From Streptomonospora litoralis (lineage in GTDB: Bacteria; Actinomycetota; Actinomycetes; Streptosporangiales; Streptosporangiaceae): DNA of 64,000 bases. Below the pieces are notes generated by a model, which did no database searches, was not told the origin of the DNA, and was given only the letters and a program-made list of their open reading frames with translations. The stretch lies in the NCBI RefSeq assembly GCF_004323735.1, contig NZ_CP036455.1, positions 3,467,101-3,531,100 of the forward strand, given 5' to 3'. Below, piece after piece: positions 48,832 through 57,761 of this stretch. Within the stretch, counting starts at the first letter, position 1; each line of letters begins with the position of its first letter. A program made the position numbers and the translations under genes.

Positions 48832-50205
48832 TCACGGTCCCTCCGCGCGCTCGCCCTCGTGCGAGGCGGCGCGCTCGCCCTCCATGAATCCGTCCAGGTC
48901 GTCGCGGATCCGCTCGGCCCGGTCGGCGTCGTCGTGGGCGGGCTCGGGGGCGGGCTCCTCAGCCGGCATCATGCGCAACGGAGACGCGTGCGCGGCGCTG
49001 CGGCGCGGCAGTCCGGCCGCGGTGACCGAGGCGCTGCCGCCGTTGTGGCGGGGACCGCCCTGGGGCGGGACCGTCTGCGGCGCGCCCTCCGCCGCGCCCT
49101 CGGCGGCGCGGTGCGCCCCGCCGCGCGGTGCCTCGGCCGGCTGCCCGCCCGCACGCGGTTCCGGCGCGGCGGCCGCCATAGCGGCCACGGCCTGCCCCGG
49201 CATGCCCGGCGCGCCCGTCTGCGGACGCGGACCGGTGGAGTTCAGCAGCGCCGCGGGGACGACCGTGTAGGCGTTGACGCCCCGGAACGCCCGGGCCTCC
49301 AGCTGCACCCGCAGACCGTGGCGGTGGGCGATGCGGCTGGCCACGTAGAGGCCCATGTGCCGCATGACGCGCTTATCCAGCACCGGTGTGCCCGCGAGGC
49401 GGGTGTTGATGTCGGAGAGCTGGTCGCGGGGGATGCCGATCCCCTCGTCCTCGACCACCAGCAGGAGCCCGCCCTCCGGCATGAGCTGCCCGCTGATGAC
49501 CACCTGGGCGTGATCCGGAGAGTGGGTGGTTGCGTTGTCGAGCAGTTCGGCCAGCAGGTGGCTCAGGTCGTCGGCGACCTCGCCGGCGACGAACTTGTCG
49601 GGCAGGCGGCCGATCTGCACGCGGCTGTAGTTCTTGATCTCGGAGTTGGCGGCGCGGGCGACGTCGAGCAGCGCCACCGGCTCCATGCCCGAGTCGTCGC
49701 TCTCCTGGTCGGCGAGTACCAGCAGGTTCTCGCCGTTGCGCCGCATGCGGGTGGCCAGGTTGTCGATCTCGAACAGCTTGGCCAGCAGGTCGGGGTCCTC
49801 GGTGGAGTCCTCCAGGCTGCCCACGATGTCCAGCAGCGACTCCACCATGGTCAGGTCGCGCACCGCCAGGCCGGCCAGTGCGTCGGTCAGCAGGCCGGGG
49901 TCGGGCGCGGGCTCGGCGGGCGGCCACGCGTCGTGCCGCGGGTGGGCGGGTGCGGCCGGGCCGGACCCGTTGTAGCCGGGGCCCCACCAGGCGTGGGCGG
50001 CCGAGGGCGGACTCTGCGGCTGCACAGCTCGACCGGGCGGCCACGCGCCGTCCGGCCGCCCGGGCGGCGCGGCGGCGGGCGGTACGGACGCGGTCGCACC
50101 TCGCGCGCTGTGCGCGGACGGCGACGATCTGCGGCTCAGGCCGATACGGCGCAGCAGCCGCCGGAAGGGCCCTTCGCGGGCGGATCGGTGTTCGTCGTGG
50201 GTCAT
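48832..50205 (-). CDS. cvnA: Conservon sensor-kinase-like ATPase (CvnA-like)
   Basis: A 457-residue histidine-kinase-like protein without obvious membrane helices. A basic, Pro/Ala-rich N-terminal ~110 residues precede a helical dimerisation region (LTDALAGLAVRDLTMVESLL ... FEIDNLATRMRRNGENLLVL). A HATPase_c domain follows, with N-box LAELLDNATTHSP (about 270), G1 VEDEGIGIP (about 302) and G2 GLYVASRIAHRHG (about 335). The phospho-accepting His is replaced in this family (EIDNLATRMRRN), so it is better seen as an ATP-binding signalling partner. The last ~100 residues are low complexity. ATG at 50205 (MTHDEHRSAREG) chosen over the longer frame, which runs into non-coding sequence. First gene of the conservon. 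Confidence 0.88.
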   Translation of the reverse strand: MTHDEHRSAREGPFRRLLRRIGLSRRSSPSAHSARGATASVPPAAAPPGRPDGAWPPGRAVQPQSPPSAAHAWWGPGYNGSGPAAPAHPRHDAWPPAEPAPDPGLLTDALAGLAVRDLTMVESLLDIVGSLEDSTEDPDLLAKLFEIDNLATRMRRNGENLLVLADQESDDSGMEPVALLDVARAANSEIKNYSRVQIGRLPDKFVAGEVADDLSHLLAELLDNATTHSPDHAQVVISGQLMPEGGLLLVVEDEGIGIPRDQLSDINTRLAGTPVLDKRVMRHMGLYVASRIAHRHGLRVQLEARAFRGVNAYTVVPAALLNSTGPRPQTGAPGMPGQAVAAMAAAAPEPRAGGQPAEAPRGGAHRAAEGAAEGAPQTVPPQGGPRHNGGSASVTAAGLPRRSAAHASPLRMMPAEEPAPEPAHDDADRAERIRDDLDGFMEGERAASHEGERAEGP

Positions 50206-51012
50206 GGCCGCTGGGCGGCCATCGCGGCCTGGCGGTGAGGGCTGCGCCACAACACGCCTCCTCGAATCAGGTGGGGGGAACAGAGATGTCGGCCCCGGAA
50301 CTGCACCGAAAACACGACGGCCGCCTAGAGGGACACAGGCGTTCGAGTGTTCGTTACGCGCGCCGCCCCGGCTTTCGGAACCGCCCTGCCTGCAAATTCG
50401 CGCAGCACTCGTACCGGCGGCGGAGCAGCCGCGGCACCGCTTCGTCACTGGGCGGGGGATTCCGCCGACCGCACGGAATTCTCGCACGTAGTGGGTCTTG
50501 TTTTCGGTGGATCCGTGAATGATCTACCGATTCAACGGCGAGCCTAGCAAAGGTCGCCACCCGAAACAGGGGATCCCGGAAAACGCGGAGAAGATACTGT
50601 CGGCGGATATTCTGCGGTGAATGGCATCCGATATCTGCAATGCCCGCTTCATGGCTGATACAGCCGATTCACCGGTATAGGCGGAAGAAGAGGTTCCGCG
50701 CGTTCGGTACCGGGAATCCCGTTGAGGACCTTCGGCACTTTCGCGACGGGGCACCGACGGCCTTCTGTCCGCCGGTGGCGGCGGTCGGCGATGGCGACGG
50801 TCGGCGCCTCCGGCCCACTGTGCGGCCTTGGCACCGGGCGGGTGCCAGGACGACTGAACCAAAAGCGGCACCGAGGACGGCGAGGGCCGGGGTCCGCGGT
50901 CGACGGGCCGGAGGCTCGGGGGTGACGGTTGCAGCGGCGGCGGCTCCGCCCCCGCGCAAGCCGCGATCCACGGCCGGCCGAACTTACCCAACCTGCTGAA
51001 CCGGGCTCGGTT
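50206..51012. other. Long intergenic region with a diverged repeat copy
   Basis: An 807-bp gap between the divergently described conservon and the rhamnose repressor gene; both neighbours are on the minus strand, so it holds the conservon promoter and the end of the lacI-type transcript. About 50780-50940 is a diverged copy of the dispersed repeat (CTGTGCGGCCTTGGCACCGG, then AAGCGGCACCGAGGACGGCG). The stretch 50480-50720 is relatively AT-rich. I see no supported gene or RNA. Confidence 0.5.
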
Positions 51013-52059
51013 TCAGATCCGGTAGGCCGCCGTGGAGCCGCGGACCACCAGCTCGGGTGCGAAGCGCAGCCGCTCGTGGCGGTGCTCGGCGTCGTGCAGC
51101 TCGGAGAGCAGCAGCTCCATCGCCGCACGGCCGAGCTCGTACTTGGGCTGGGCGACGGTGGTCAGCCCCGGGTGCACCAGCGCCGCCAGGTCGACGTCGT
51201 CGTAGCCGACGACCGAGAGGTCGTACGGCGCGTTGAGGCCGCGCTCCCCCAGCCCCTTGAGCACGCCCACCGCGAGCTGGTCGTTGGTGCAGAACACCGC
51301 CTGCGGTCGGCGCTTGGGGCCCCCTGCGAGCACCTCCTCGACCGCCTTCTCCCCGGACTCGGCGTTGAGCTGCGCGGTGCGGATGACGCGGACCACCCGC
51401 TCGGGATCGCCGCCGGACTCGGTGACGGCCGCGCGCAGGCCCTCCAGCCGGGTGCGGCACTGCTCCAGGTCGGCCGGGCCGCTCAGATAGGTGATCCGCT
51501 CGTGGCCCAGGTTGATCAGATGCCGGCCGGCCGCCATGCCCCCGGCGTGGTTGTCGACCGACACGCTGCAGGCGGTGCCGTCGTCGACGTCGCCGCGATC
51601 CAGCAGCACGCCGGGCACGCCCTGCTTGCGCAGCCACAGCAGATCGGCGGTGTCGCCGTCGACGGGCATGATAACGGCCCCGGCCGCGCGCTGCTCGGCG
51701 AGCAGCCGCATGGAGCGCTGCTGGCGGACGGCCTGTTCGGCCGAGTTGAGCAGCACCACGGCCAGCCCCTCCTCGCCCGCCGTGTCCTCCACTCCGCGGG
51801 CCACCTCGGCGAAGAACGGATTGGTGACGTCGAGGACGAGCAGGCCGACCGAGTCGCTGCGGCCGGCGCGCAGGCTCCGCCCGGAGGAGTTGCGCACGTA
51901 GTCGAGCTCCTCGACGGCGCGCTCGACGCGGCGGCGGGTGGACTCGGCGACGCGCTCGGGGCGGTTCAGGACGTTGGAGACGGTACCGGGCGAGACCCCG
52001 GCGCGCGCCGCCACGTCGTTGATGCCGACGGGGCGGCCGGTGCCTTCGGTCGAGGACAA
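51013..52059 (-). CDS. LacI-family repressor of the rhamnose operon
   Basis: A 348-residue LacI/GalR-type repressor. The N-terminal HTH and hinge are clear (GINDVAARAGVSPGTVSNVL, NRPERVAESTRRRVERAVEEL, YVRNSSGRSLR). The periplasmic-binding-protein-like sensor follows: VGLLVLDVTNPFFAEVARGVE, SVDNHAGGMAAGRHLINLGH, AVFCTNDQLAVGVLKGL and SVVGYDDVDLAALVHPGLTTV. It is divergent from the L-rhamnose transport/catabolism genes, and two matching ACGTTTT-cored operators lie between them. Its ligand is therefore probably L-rhamnose or L-rhamnulose. TTG start at 52059, with GGAGAA ten bases upstream. Confidence 0.88.
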   Translation of the reverse strand: MSSTEGTGRPVGINDVAARAGVSPGTVSNVLNRPERVAESTRRRVERAVEELDYVRNSSGRSLRAGRSDSVGLLVLDVTNPFFAEVARGVEDTAGEEGLAVVLLNSAEQAVRQQRSMRLLAEQRAAGAVIMPVDGDTADLLWLRKQGVPGVLLDRGDVDDGTACSVSVDNHAGGMAAGRHLINLGHERITYLSGPADLEQCRTRLEGLRAAVTESGGDPERVVRVIRTAQLNAESGEKAVEEVLAGGPKRRPQAVFCTNDQLAVGVLKGLGERGLNAPYDLSVVGYDDVDLAALVHPGLTTVAQPKYELGRAAMELLLSELHDAEHRHERLRFAPELVVRGSTAAYRI

Positions 52060-52113
52060 CGCTTGCTTCTCCGAGATCTCGGGCGGCTCGTTGGCCGCTT
52101 ATGCTCACAGGTT

Positions 52114-52129
52114 TATTAAAACGTGTCAA
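52114..52129 (-). promoter_or_regulatory. LacI-type operator 1
   Basis: On the minus strand this reads TTGACACGTTTTAATA. It matches operator 2 at the core TTGA-n-ACGTTTT. It overlaps a TTGACA that would serve as -35 for the repressor gene itself, suggesting autoregulation. Confidence 0.6.
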
Positions 52130-52237
52130 TCCCTATCGCAAGACTACTCTGCAGAGCCCGCCGACGCCGGAGGATGACCACATCCGGCACATCCGCGAGC
52201 AGACGGCACGCGACCGGGAAATATCCGCGCAACCCCC

Positions 52238-52267
52238 TTGACACGCAGCCTGTGACCCACCTAACGT
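52238..52267 (+). promoter_or_regulatory. Promoter of the rhamnose transport/catabolism operon
   Basis: A consensus -35 TTGACA (52238-52243), an 18-bp spacer and TAACGT (52262-52267) as -10. Operator 2 begins 10 bp further on, so transcription would start inside or just before it. The main promoter for the operon from 52333 to beyond the right edge. Confidence 0.65.
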
Positions 52268-52276
52268 CCACCGACA

Positions 52277-52292
52277 TTGAAACGTTTTTCAT
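52277..52292 (+). promoter_or_regulatory. LacI-type operator 2
   Basis: TTGAAACGTTTTTCAT, a dyad with TGAAA/TTTCA arms around a CG centre, typical of LacI/GalR operators. It is located just downstream of the -10 of the operon promoter, where a bound repressor would block initiation or clearance. Confidence 0.65.
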
Positions 52293-52332
52293 GCGCGCCG
52301 CCCCGCGGCGCCTCGATCAGAAGGAGGAGGCC

Positions 52333-53856
52333 GTGGACCATCACCCGCCACCGGCTCCTCCGCTCCTGTCGCTGGTCGGCGTGTCCAAGTCCTTCGGGAC
52401 GGTACACGCCCTCCGGGACGTCTCCCTGGAGCTGCGTGCGGGCGAGATCCACGCGCTCTGCGGCGAGAACGGGGCGGGAAAGTCGACCCTGGTGAAAACG
52501 ATCGCCGGGGTGCACCGCCCGGACGCCGGGCACGTCGAGGTTTCGGGCGAGCCGACCACGTTCGGCGCCCCGGCCGACGCCCAGCGCGCCGGGGTCGCGG
52601 TCATCTACCAGGAACCCACCCTCTTTCCCGACCTCTCGGTCGCGGAGAACATCTTCATGGGCCGCCAGCCGCTGGCGCGCGGGCGCCGCATCGACCGGCG
52701 CGCCATGCACAGGTCGGCCGAGGCCCTGTTCGCCCGCCTGGGCGTGCGCATCGACCCCGACCGCCCCGCCCGCGGCCTGTCCATCGCCGACCAGCAGCTC
52801 GTCGAGATCGCCAAGGCGATGTCGTTCGACGCCCGCGTGCTGGTGATGGACGAGCCCACGGCTGCGCTGTCCGGCGTCGAGGTCGAGCGGCTGTTCGCCG
52901 TGGCGCGCTCGCTGCGCGACAACGGGGCGGCGGTGCTGTTCATCTCCCACCGCTTCGACGAGGTCTTCGCACTGTGCGACCGCGTCACCGTGATGCGCGA
53001 CGGCGGCTACATCTCCACCGACCCCGTCGCCGAGCTGACCGTCGACGCGCTCGTGCGCCGCATGGTGGGGCGCGACGTCTCGGCCCTGTACCCCAAGCAG
53101 GAGGTGGCGGCCGGCGAGGCGGTGCTGGAGGTCGACGGACTCGCCCGCGCCGGGGTGTTCGCCGATGTGGGCTTCTCGGTGCGCGCCGGCGAGATCGTCG
53201 CCCTGGCCGGGCTGGTGGGCGCCGGCCGCAGTGAGGTCGTCCGCGCCGTCTTCGGCGTCGACCGCTACGACACCGGCAGCGTGCGCGTATCGGGGCGGCG
53301 GCTGCCGGCGGGACGGCCCGCGGCCGCGATGGACGCCGGCATCGCGCTGGTTCCCGAGGACCGCCGCCAGCAGGGGCTGGTGATGGACATGTCCATCGAA
53401 CGCAACGCGACGCTGACCCGCCGCTGGTCGTTGAGCCGGCTGGGCCTGCTGCGCCGGCGCGACGAGGAGCGCGCGGCCGCCGTATGGGCCGAACGGCTGC
53501 AGCTCAAGGCCGAGCGGCTCTCCGACGCCGTCACCACCCTCTCCGGCGGCAACCAGCAGAAGGTGGTCCTGGCCAAGTGGCTGGCCACCGAGCCGCGGGT
53601 GCTCATCGTCGACGAGCCCACCCGCGGCATCGACGTCGGGACCAAGGCGGAGGTGCACCGGCTGCTCTCCGAGCTGGCCGGGCAGGGCATCGCCGTGCTG
53701 ATGGTCTCCAGCGAGCTTCCGGAGGTGCTCGGCATGGCCGACCGCGTCCTGGTCATGCACGAGGGCCGCATCACCGCCGAACTCGGCCGCGACGAGGCGA
53801 GCGAGGAGTCGGTCATGTACGCGGCCACGGGCCAGAAGGACGGAGCGGCGGCGTGA
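52333..53856 (+). CDS. rhaT: Rhamnose ABC importer, duplicated ATP-binding protein
   Basis: A 507-residue sugar-type ABC ATPase with two nucleotide-binding domains (CUT2 family). First domain: Walker [10 protein letters not shown] (about 39-47), signature-like [14 protein letters not shown], Walker [13 protein letters not shown]. Second: a degenerate A-loop, GLVGAGRSE, then [15 protein letters not shown] and [14 protein letters not shown]. Such fused ATPases drive ribose-, xylose- and rhamnose-type importers. The GTG at 52333 follows AAGGAGGAGG and is chosen; an ATG at 52291 lies inside operator 2 and is less likely. The stop overlaps the next gene (GTGA). The substrate, rhamnose, is assigned from the catabolic genes downstream; the family itself does not fix it. 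Confidence 0.92.
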   Translation: MDHHPPPAPPLLSLVGVSKSFGTVHALRDVSLELRAGEIHALCGENGAGKSTLVKTIAGVHRPDAGHVEVSGEPTTFGAPADAQRAGVAVIYQEPTLFPDLSVAENIFMGRQPLARGRRIDRRAMHRSAEALFARLGVRIDPDRPARGLSIADQQLVEIAKAMSFDARVLVMDEPTAALSGVEVERLFAVARSLRDNGAAVLFISHRFDEVFALCDRVTVMRDGGYISTDPVAELTVDALVRRMVGRDVSALYPKQEVAAGEAVLEVDGLARAGVFADVGFSVRAGEIVALAGLVGAGRSEVVRAVFGVDRYDTGSVRVSGRRLPAGRPAAAMDAGIALVPEDRRQQGLVMDMSIERNATLTRRWSLSRLGLLRRRDEERAAAVWAERLQLKAERLSDAVTTLSGGNQQKVVLAKWLATEPRVLIVDEPTRGIDVGTKAEVHRLLSELAGQGIAVLMVSSELPEVLGMADRVLVMHEGRITAELGRDEASEESVMYAATGQKDGAAA

Positions 53857-54983
53857 GCGCAGACGACGACATCCCGGCCGGCGGCGCGCCGACGGGCGCC
53901 GCCGCGCAGGCGGCCCCGCCCGCGCCGCAGGCGGCGGGCGGCTCCGGCCGAGCCGCGCCGAACGGTGCTCTGGAGGAGCACGGCGGCGGCAGCCCCCGCG
54001 CCGGCAGGCGCATCCGCCAGGTCCGCGAACTGGGCATCCTGCTCGCCCTGGTACTCCTGGTGGCCGCGACCACGCTGACCGATCCGGGGTTCCTGTCCGC
54101 GCAGAGTGTGCAGGACCTGCTGCTGGGCGCGACTCTGCTGACGATCCTGGCCGTGGGCCAGTCGATGGTCCTGATCACCCGCAACGTCGACCTGTCGGTG
54201 GGCTCGGTGATGGGCCTGTCGGCCTTCGCGACGGGCACCCTGTTCGTGTCCTTCCCCGGCCTGCCCACGCCCGCGGTGATGCTGGGCGGCGTGCTGGTCG
54301 GCACGGTGTGCGGCGTGGTCAACGGAGTGCTGGTGGCCGCCGCGCGGGTGCCGGCGCTGGTGGTCACCCTGGGCACGCTCTACATGTTCCGCGGGATCGA
54401 CTACTGGTGGGCCGCCGGCCGCCAGATCAACGCCGCCGACATGCCGGACGGCTTTCTGGGCCTGGCGCGCGTCACACTGCTCGGCGTGCCGCTGCCCGCG
54501 TTGATCGCCGTGGCCGTGGTGCTGGCGGCGGGCTGGTACCTGCGCAGCTACCGCAGCGGCCGGGAACTGTACGCCGTGGGTTCCGAGCCCGCCGCGGCCC
54601 GCCTGGTCGGCATCCCCGTCGACCGCCGGGTGTTCGCGCCGTTCGTGGTCAACGGTTCCCTCGCGGGCCTGGCCGGCGTGCTCTACGCGGCGCGCTTCGG
54701 CACCCTCGACGCGACCGTGGGCACGGGCCTGGAACTGGAGGTCGTGGCGGCGGCCGTCGTGGGCGGCGTGGCGATCTTCGGCGGCAGCGGCACCGTCTAC
54801 GGCGCCGCGCTGGGCGCGCTGCTGCTGTCGACCATCGACGCGGCGCTGCCGATGCTGCAGGTCGACTCCTTCTGGCAGCAGGCGGTCGTGGGCCTGCTGA
54901 TCCTCGTCTCGATCGGACTGGACCGGCTGCTGGCGCTGCGCACGGCGCGCCGGCTCCGAGGAGGTGGTTCACGTGGGGCCTGA
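53853..54983 (+). CDS. rhaP: Rhamnose ABC importer permease 1
   Basis: A 376-residue CUT2 permease with a long Ala/Gly-rich cytoplasmic N-terminus (~55 residues) and eight to ten membrane segments ([56 protein letters not shown] and so on). The conserved cytoplasmic loop is [20 protein letters not shown], and [21 protein letters not shown] is the late conserved block. GTG start within a GTGA overlap with the ATPase gene. Overlaps the second permease gene by 20 bp. Confidence 0.9.
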   Translation: MSADDDIPAGGAPTGAAAQAAPPAPQAAGGSGRAAPNGALEEHGGGSPRAGRRIRQVRELGILLALVLLVAATTLTDPGFLSAQSVQDLLLGATLLTILAVGQSMVLITRNVDLSVGSVMGLSAFATGTLFVSFPGLPTPAVMLGGVLVGTVCGVVNGVLVAAARVPALVVTLGTLYMFRGIDYWWAAGRQINAADMPDGFLGLARVTLLGVPLPALIAVAVVLAAGWYLRSYRSGRELYAVGSEPAAARLVGIPVDRRVFAPFVVNGSLAGLAGVLYAARFGTLDATVGTGLELEVVAAAVVGGVAIFGGSGTVYGAALGALLLSTIDAALPMLQVDSFWQQAVVGLLILVSIGLDRLLALRTARRLRGGGSRGA

Positions 54984-56043
54984 GGTCGACACGCCGGGCA
55001 CTCCCGCTGCGCCCGCCGCGGGCGGGGAGCGCACCGCAGCAGCGCGCACCGCCGCGCCCGCGCGGCCGTCACGGGTGTCCGCGCTGCTGCGCACGCGCGA
55101 GGCGTCGATCATCGGGGCGCTCGTCGCCTCGGTGCTGGCGGCCTCGCTGCTGGTCGACGGGTTCGCCAGCGGCCGCAACGCCGGGTTTCTGGTCCTGGAC
55201 ATCGCGGCCATCGCCTTGATCGCGCTGCCGATGACCCTGGTGATCATCACCGGTGAGATCGATCTGAGCGTGGCCAGCACGCTCGGGCTGACCAGCGCCG
55301 TCATGGGCCAACTGTGGGTCATGGGCCTGCCGCTGGAGACGATCGTTCCGCTGTGCGTCCTGCTGGGCGCCGTCCTGGGCGCGCTCAACGGGATCCTGGT
55401 GACGGTCGTCGGGCTGCCGTCGCTGGCGGTGACGATCGGGACGCTGGCGATGTACCGGGGTCTGGCCTATGTGGTGCTGGGCGACCGGGCCGTGGCCGAC
55501 TTCCCGTTCTCCTGGACCGGCGGGGCGACCTCGCGGCTGCCCGGCACCGACATCCCCTGGATCGCGCTGCTGATCGCGGTGCTGGCGGTGGTGTTCGGGC
55601 TGGTGCTGCACGCGACGCCGGTGGGCCGCTCGCTGTACGCGATCGGGGCCAACGACGAAGCCACGCGCTTCTCCGGAATCTCGGTGCGCTGGACGAAGCT
55701 CTGGCTGTTCGTCGTCTCGGGCACCGTCGCCGCCGGCGCCGGGATCTTCTGGACGCTGCAGTACGGCAGCGCGCGTGCCGACAACGCCTTCGGGCTGGAG
55801 CTGTCGGTGGTGGCCGCGGTGCTGCTGGGCGGCGTGTCGATCTTCGGCGGGCGCGGCGCACTGCCCGGCGTGCTCGCAGGCGTGCTGCTGCTCGGCACCA
55901 TCCGCAACGCCCTGCGGCTGGCCGACGTCTCCTCCGACGTGCTCAACATCGTCACCGGCCTGCTGCTGGTGATCTCGGTGGTGCTGCCCAACACCCTGGC
56001 CCGCCTAAGCGAGCGCCGGGCCCGCCCCGCGCCGCCCTCCTAG
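54964..56043 (+). CDS. rhaQ: Rhamnose ABC importer permease 2
   Basis: A 359-residue paralogue of the preceding permease; the two would form the heterodimeric channel. Key blocks: LVIITGEIDLSVASTLGLTS, LVTVVGLPSLAVTIGTLAMYRGLAYVVLGD, the coupling loop SLYAIGANDEATRFSGI and GGVSIFGGRGALPGVLAGVLLL. The start is probably the GTG at 54964, giving a 20-bp overlap with rhaP; a GTG three codons later is possible. The N-terminal ~45 residues are polar. Confidence 0.9.
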   Translation: MVHVGPEVDTPGTPAAPAAGGERTAAARTAAPARPSRVSALLRTREASIIGALVASVLAASLLVDGFASGRNAGFLVLDIAAIALIALPMTLVIITGEIDLSVASTLGLTSAVMGQLWVMGLPLETIVPLCVLLGAVLGALNGILVTVVGLPSLAVTIGTLAMYRGLAYVVLGDRAVADFPFSWTGGATSRLPGTDIPWIALLIAVLAVVFGLVLHATPVGRSLYAIGANDEATRFSGISVRWTKLWLFVVSGTVAAGAGIFWTLQYGSARADNAFGLELSVVAAVLLGGVSIFGGRGALPGVLAGVLLLGTIRNALRLADVSSDVLNIVTGLLLVISVVLPNTLARLSERRARPAPPS

Positions 56044-56106
56044 GGCGGCTCGCACCCTTTCCCCTTCCCTGCCGAATTCCCCCGCATCCGAAGGAAGAGT
56101 CCCATC

Positions 56107-57186
56107 ATGAGAAAGCACATCCACTACGGCGTCACCGCCGCCGCCCTGGCCGGCGTCATGCTGGCCGCCTCGGCCTGCGGCGGCACCACCCGCGGCGACG
56201 AGGGCGGCTCGGGCTCCGGCTCGGGCGGCGGCCCCACCGCCGAGGCCGACCCCGACGCCGAGATCCCCGAGGGCCTGTCCATCAGCTACCTGCCCAAGCA
56301 GCTGAACAACCCCTACCACGCGGTCGCCAACAGCGGCGGCGAGAAGGCGGTCGAGGAGCTGAACGGCGAATACAAGGAGGTCGGCCCGTCCGAGGCCACC
56401 GCCTCCTCGCAGGTCAGCTACATCAACACGCTCAGCCAGCAGGGCAGCGACGTCATCGTCATCGCCGCCAACGACCCCAACGCGGTCTGCGGCGCGCTGA
56501 ACCAGGCCCGCCAGGCCGGCAGCGTCGTGGTCACCTACGACTCCGACACCAAGCCCGACTGCCGCGACCTGTTCATCAACCAGGCCACCGCCGAGGACAT
56601 CGCCAAGGTCCAGGTCGAGATGATCTCCGAGCAGATCGGCGGCGAGGGCGAGATCGCCTTCCTCTCGGCGACGCCCAACGCCACCAACCAGAACACCTGG
56701 CTGGAGATGATGGAGGAGGAGCTCGCCAAGGACGAGTACTCCGGCATCGAGGTCGTCGACACCGTCTACGGCAACGACGACGACCAGAAGTCCTTCAACG
56801 AGATGCAGGCCCTGCTGCAGACTCACCCCGACCTGGCCGGCGTCGTCTCGCCGACCACGGTGGGCCTGGCCGCAGCCGCGCGCTACCTCAGCGGTTCCGA
56901 CTACAAGGGCGAGGTGGCGCTGACGGGCCTGGGCACCCCCAACCAGATGCGCGAGTACGTCAAGAACGGCACCGTCGAGGAGTTCGCTCTGTGGGACCCG
57001 GCGGACCTGGGCTACCTGGCCGGGTACGCGGGCGCGTCGCTGTCGGCGGGGCGCATCACCGGTGAAGAGGGCCAGACCTTCCAGGCCGGCGAGCTGGGCG
57101 AATACACCATCGCCGCCGAGGGCGAGGTCGTGCTGGGCCCGCCCACGGTCTTCAACGAGGACAACATCGACGACTACGACTTCTAG
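56107..57186 (+). CDS. rhaS: Rhamnose-binding lipoprotein of the ABC importer
   Basis: A 359-residue periplasmic-binding-type lipoprotein. The signal peptide MRKHIHYGVTAAALAGVMLA ends in a lipobox (LAASAC, Cys at about 23), followed by a Gly/Ser/Asp-rich tether. The type-I fold then reads ISYLPKQLNNPYHAVANSGG, VIVIAANDPNAVCGALNQA, VVTYDSDTKPDCRDLFINQA and LTGLGTPNQMREYVKNG. It resembles the RhaS subgroup of CUT2 binding proteins. ATG with GAAGGAAGAG upstream. A strong hairpin follows the gene, as is common where a binding protein needs higher expression than its permeases. Confidence 0.9.
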   Translation: MRKHIHYGVTAAALAGVMLAASACGGTTRGDEGGSGSGSGGGPTAEADPDAEIPEGLSISYLPKQLNNPYHAVANSGGEKAVEELNGEYKEVGPSEATASSQVSYINTLSQQGSDVIVIAANDPNAVCGALNQARQAGSVVVTYDSDTKPDCRDLFINQATAEDIAKVQVEMISEQIGGEGEIAFLSATPNATNQNTWLEMMEEELAKDEYSGIEVVDTVYGNDDDQKSFNEMQALLQTHPDLAGVVSPTTVGLAAAARYLSGSDYKGEVALTGLGTPNQMREYVKNGTVEEFALWDPADLGYLAGYAGASLSAGRITGEEGQTFQAGELGEYTIAAEGEVVLGPPTVFNEDNIDDYDF

Positions 57187-57206
57187 GAGCCGCCCCGGGC
57201 CCACGG

Positions 57207-57242
57207 CCGCGGTCGGGGGTTGCGGCCCTCCCCCGACCGCGG
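57207..57242 (+). terminator. Intercistronic hairpin after rhaS
   Basis: A 13-bp perfect stem, CCGCGGTCGGGGG (57207-57219) with CCCCCGACCGCGG (57230-57242), and a 10-nt loop. The operon continues 70 bp later, so this is more likely a partial terminator or an mRNA 3'-end stabiliser that raises rhaS transcript level than a full stop. Confidence 0.6.
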
Positions 57243-57311
57243 CGGCCGCCGCACCGCATGCGGCGGCTCCCGCCACCGGATATCCGTGCCGTGACGCAAG
57301 AAAGGACGGCG

Positions 57312-57629
57312 ATGCAGCGCGTCTGCTTCCTGCTCAAGGTCAAACCCGACCGCCTGGAGGAGTACCGGCGGCGCCACGCCGAGGTCTGGCCCGAGATGCG
57401 GGCCGCCCTGAGCGATGCGGGCTGGCGCAACTACTCCATCTTCTGCCGCGAGGACGGCCTGCTCGTGGGCTACCTGGAGACCGAGGACTTCGCAGCCGCC
57501 CAGGCGGCGATGGCCGCCACCGACGTGAACGCCCGCTGGCAGGCGGAGATGGCGCCGTTCTTCGAGGGTCTGGACGGCCGCCCCGACGAGGGCATGGTCC
57601 CGCTGACGGAGGTCTTCCACTTGGACTGA
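57312..57629 (+). CDS. rhaM: L-rhamnose mutarotase
   Basis: A 105-residue enzyme that interconverts alpha and beta anomers of L-rhamnose. MQRVCFLLKVKPDRLEEYRR, then HAEVWPEMRAAL with the catalytic His, GWRNYSIFCREDGLLVGYLE, and the late W-Q-EMAPFFEGL are the family's blocks. Length is the family's usual 104-105. The ATG at 57312, with GAAAGGA just upstream, is preferred to a GTG/ATG further 5'. Third function of the rhamnose operon. Confidence 0.92.
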   Translation: MQRVCFLLKVKPDRLEEYRRRHAEVWPEMRAALSDAGWRNYSIFCREDGLLVGYLETEDFAAAQAAMAATDVNARWQAEMAPFFEGLDGRPDEGMVPLTEVFHLD

Positions 57630-57761
57630 ACCGCGATACCAGACGATCCACCGGATCCACCCCGCAATCCGCAGAACACCGGCTGCGGCCTGCGAACCGC
57701 CTCCGCTTCGGGGCAGCGGAACGACCTCCCCTTCACTGAGACATTCGAAGGAGCTTCCGAA

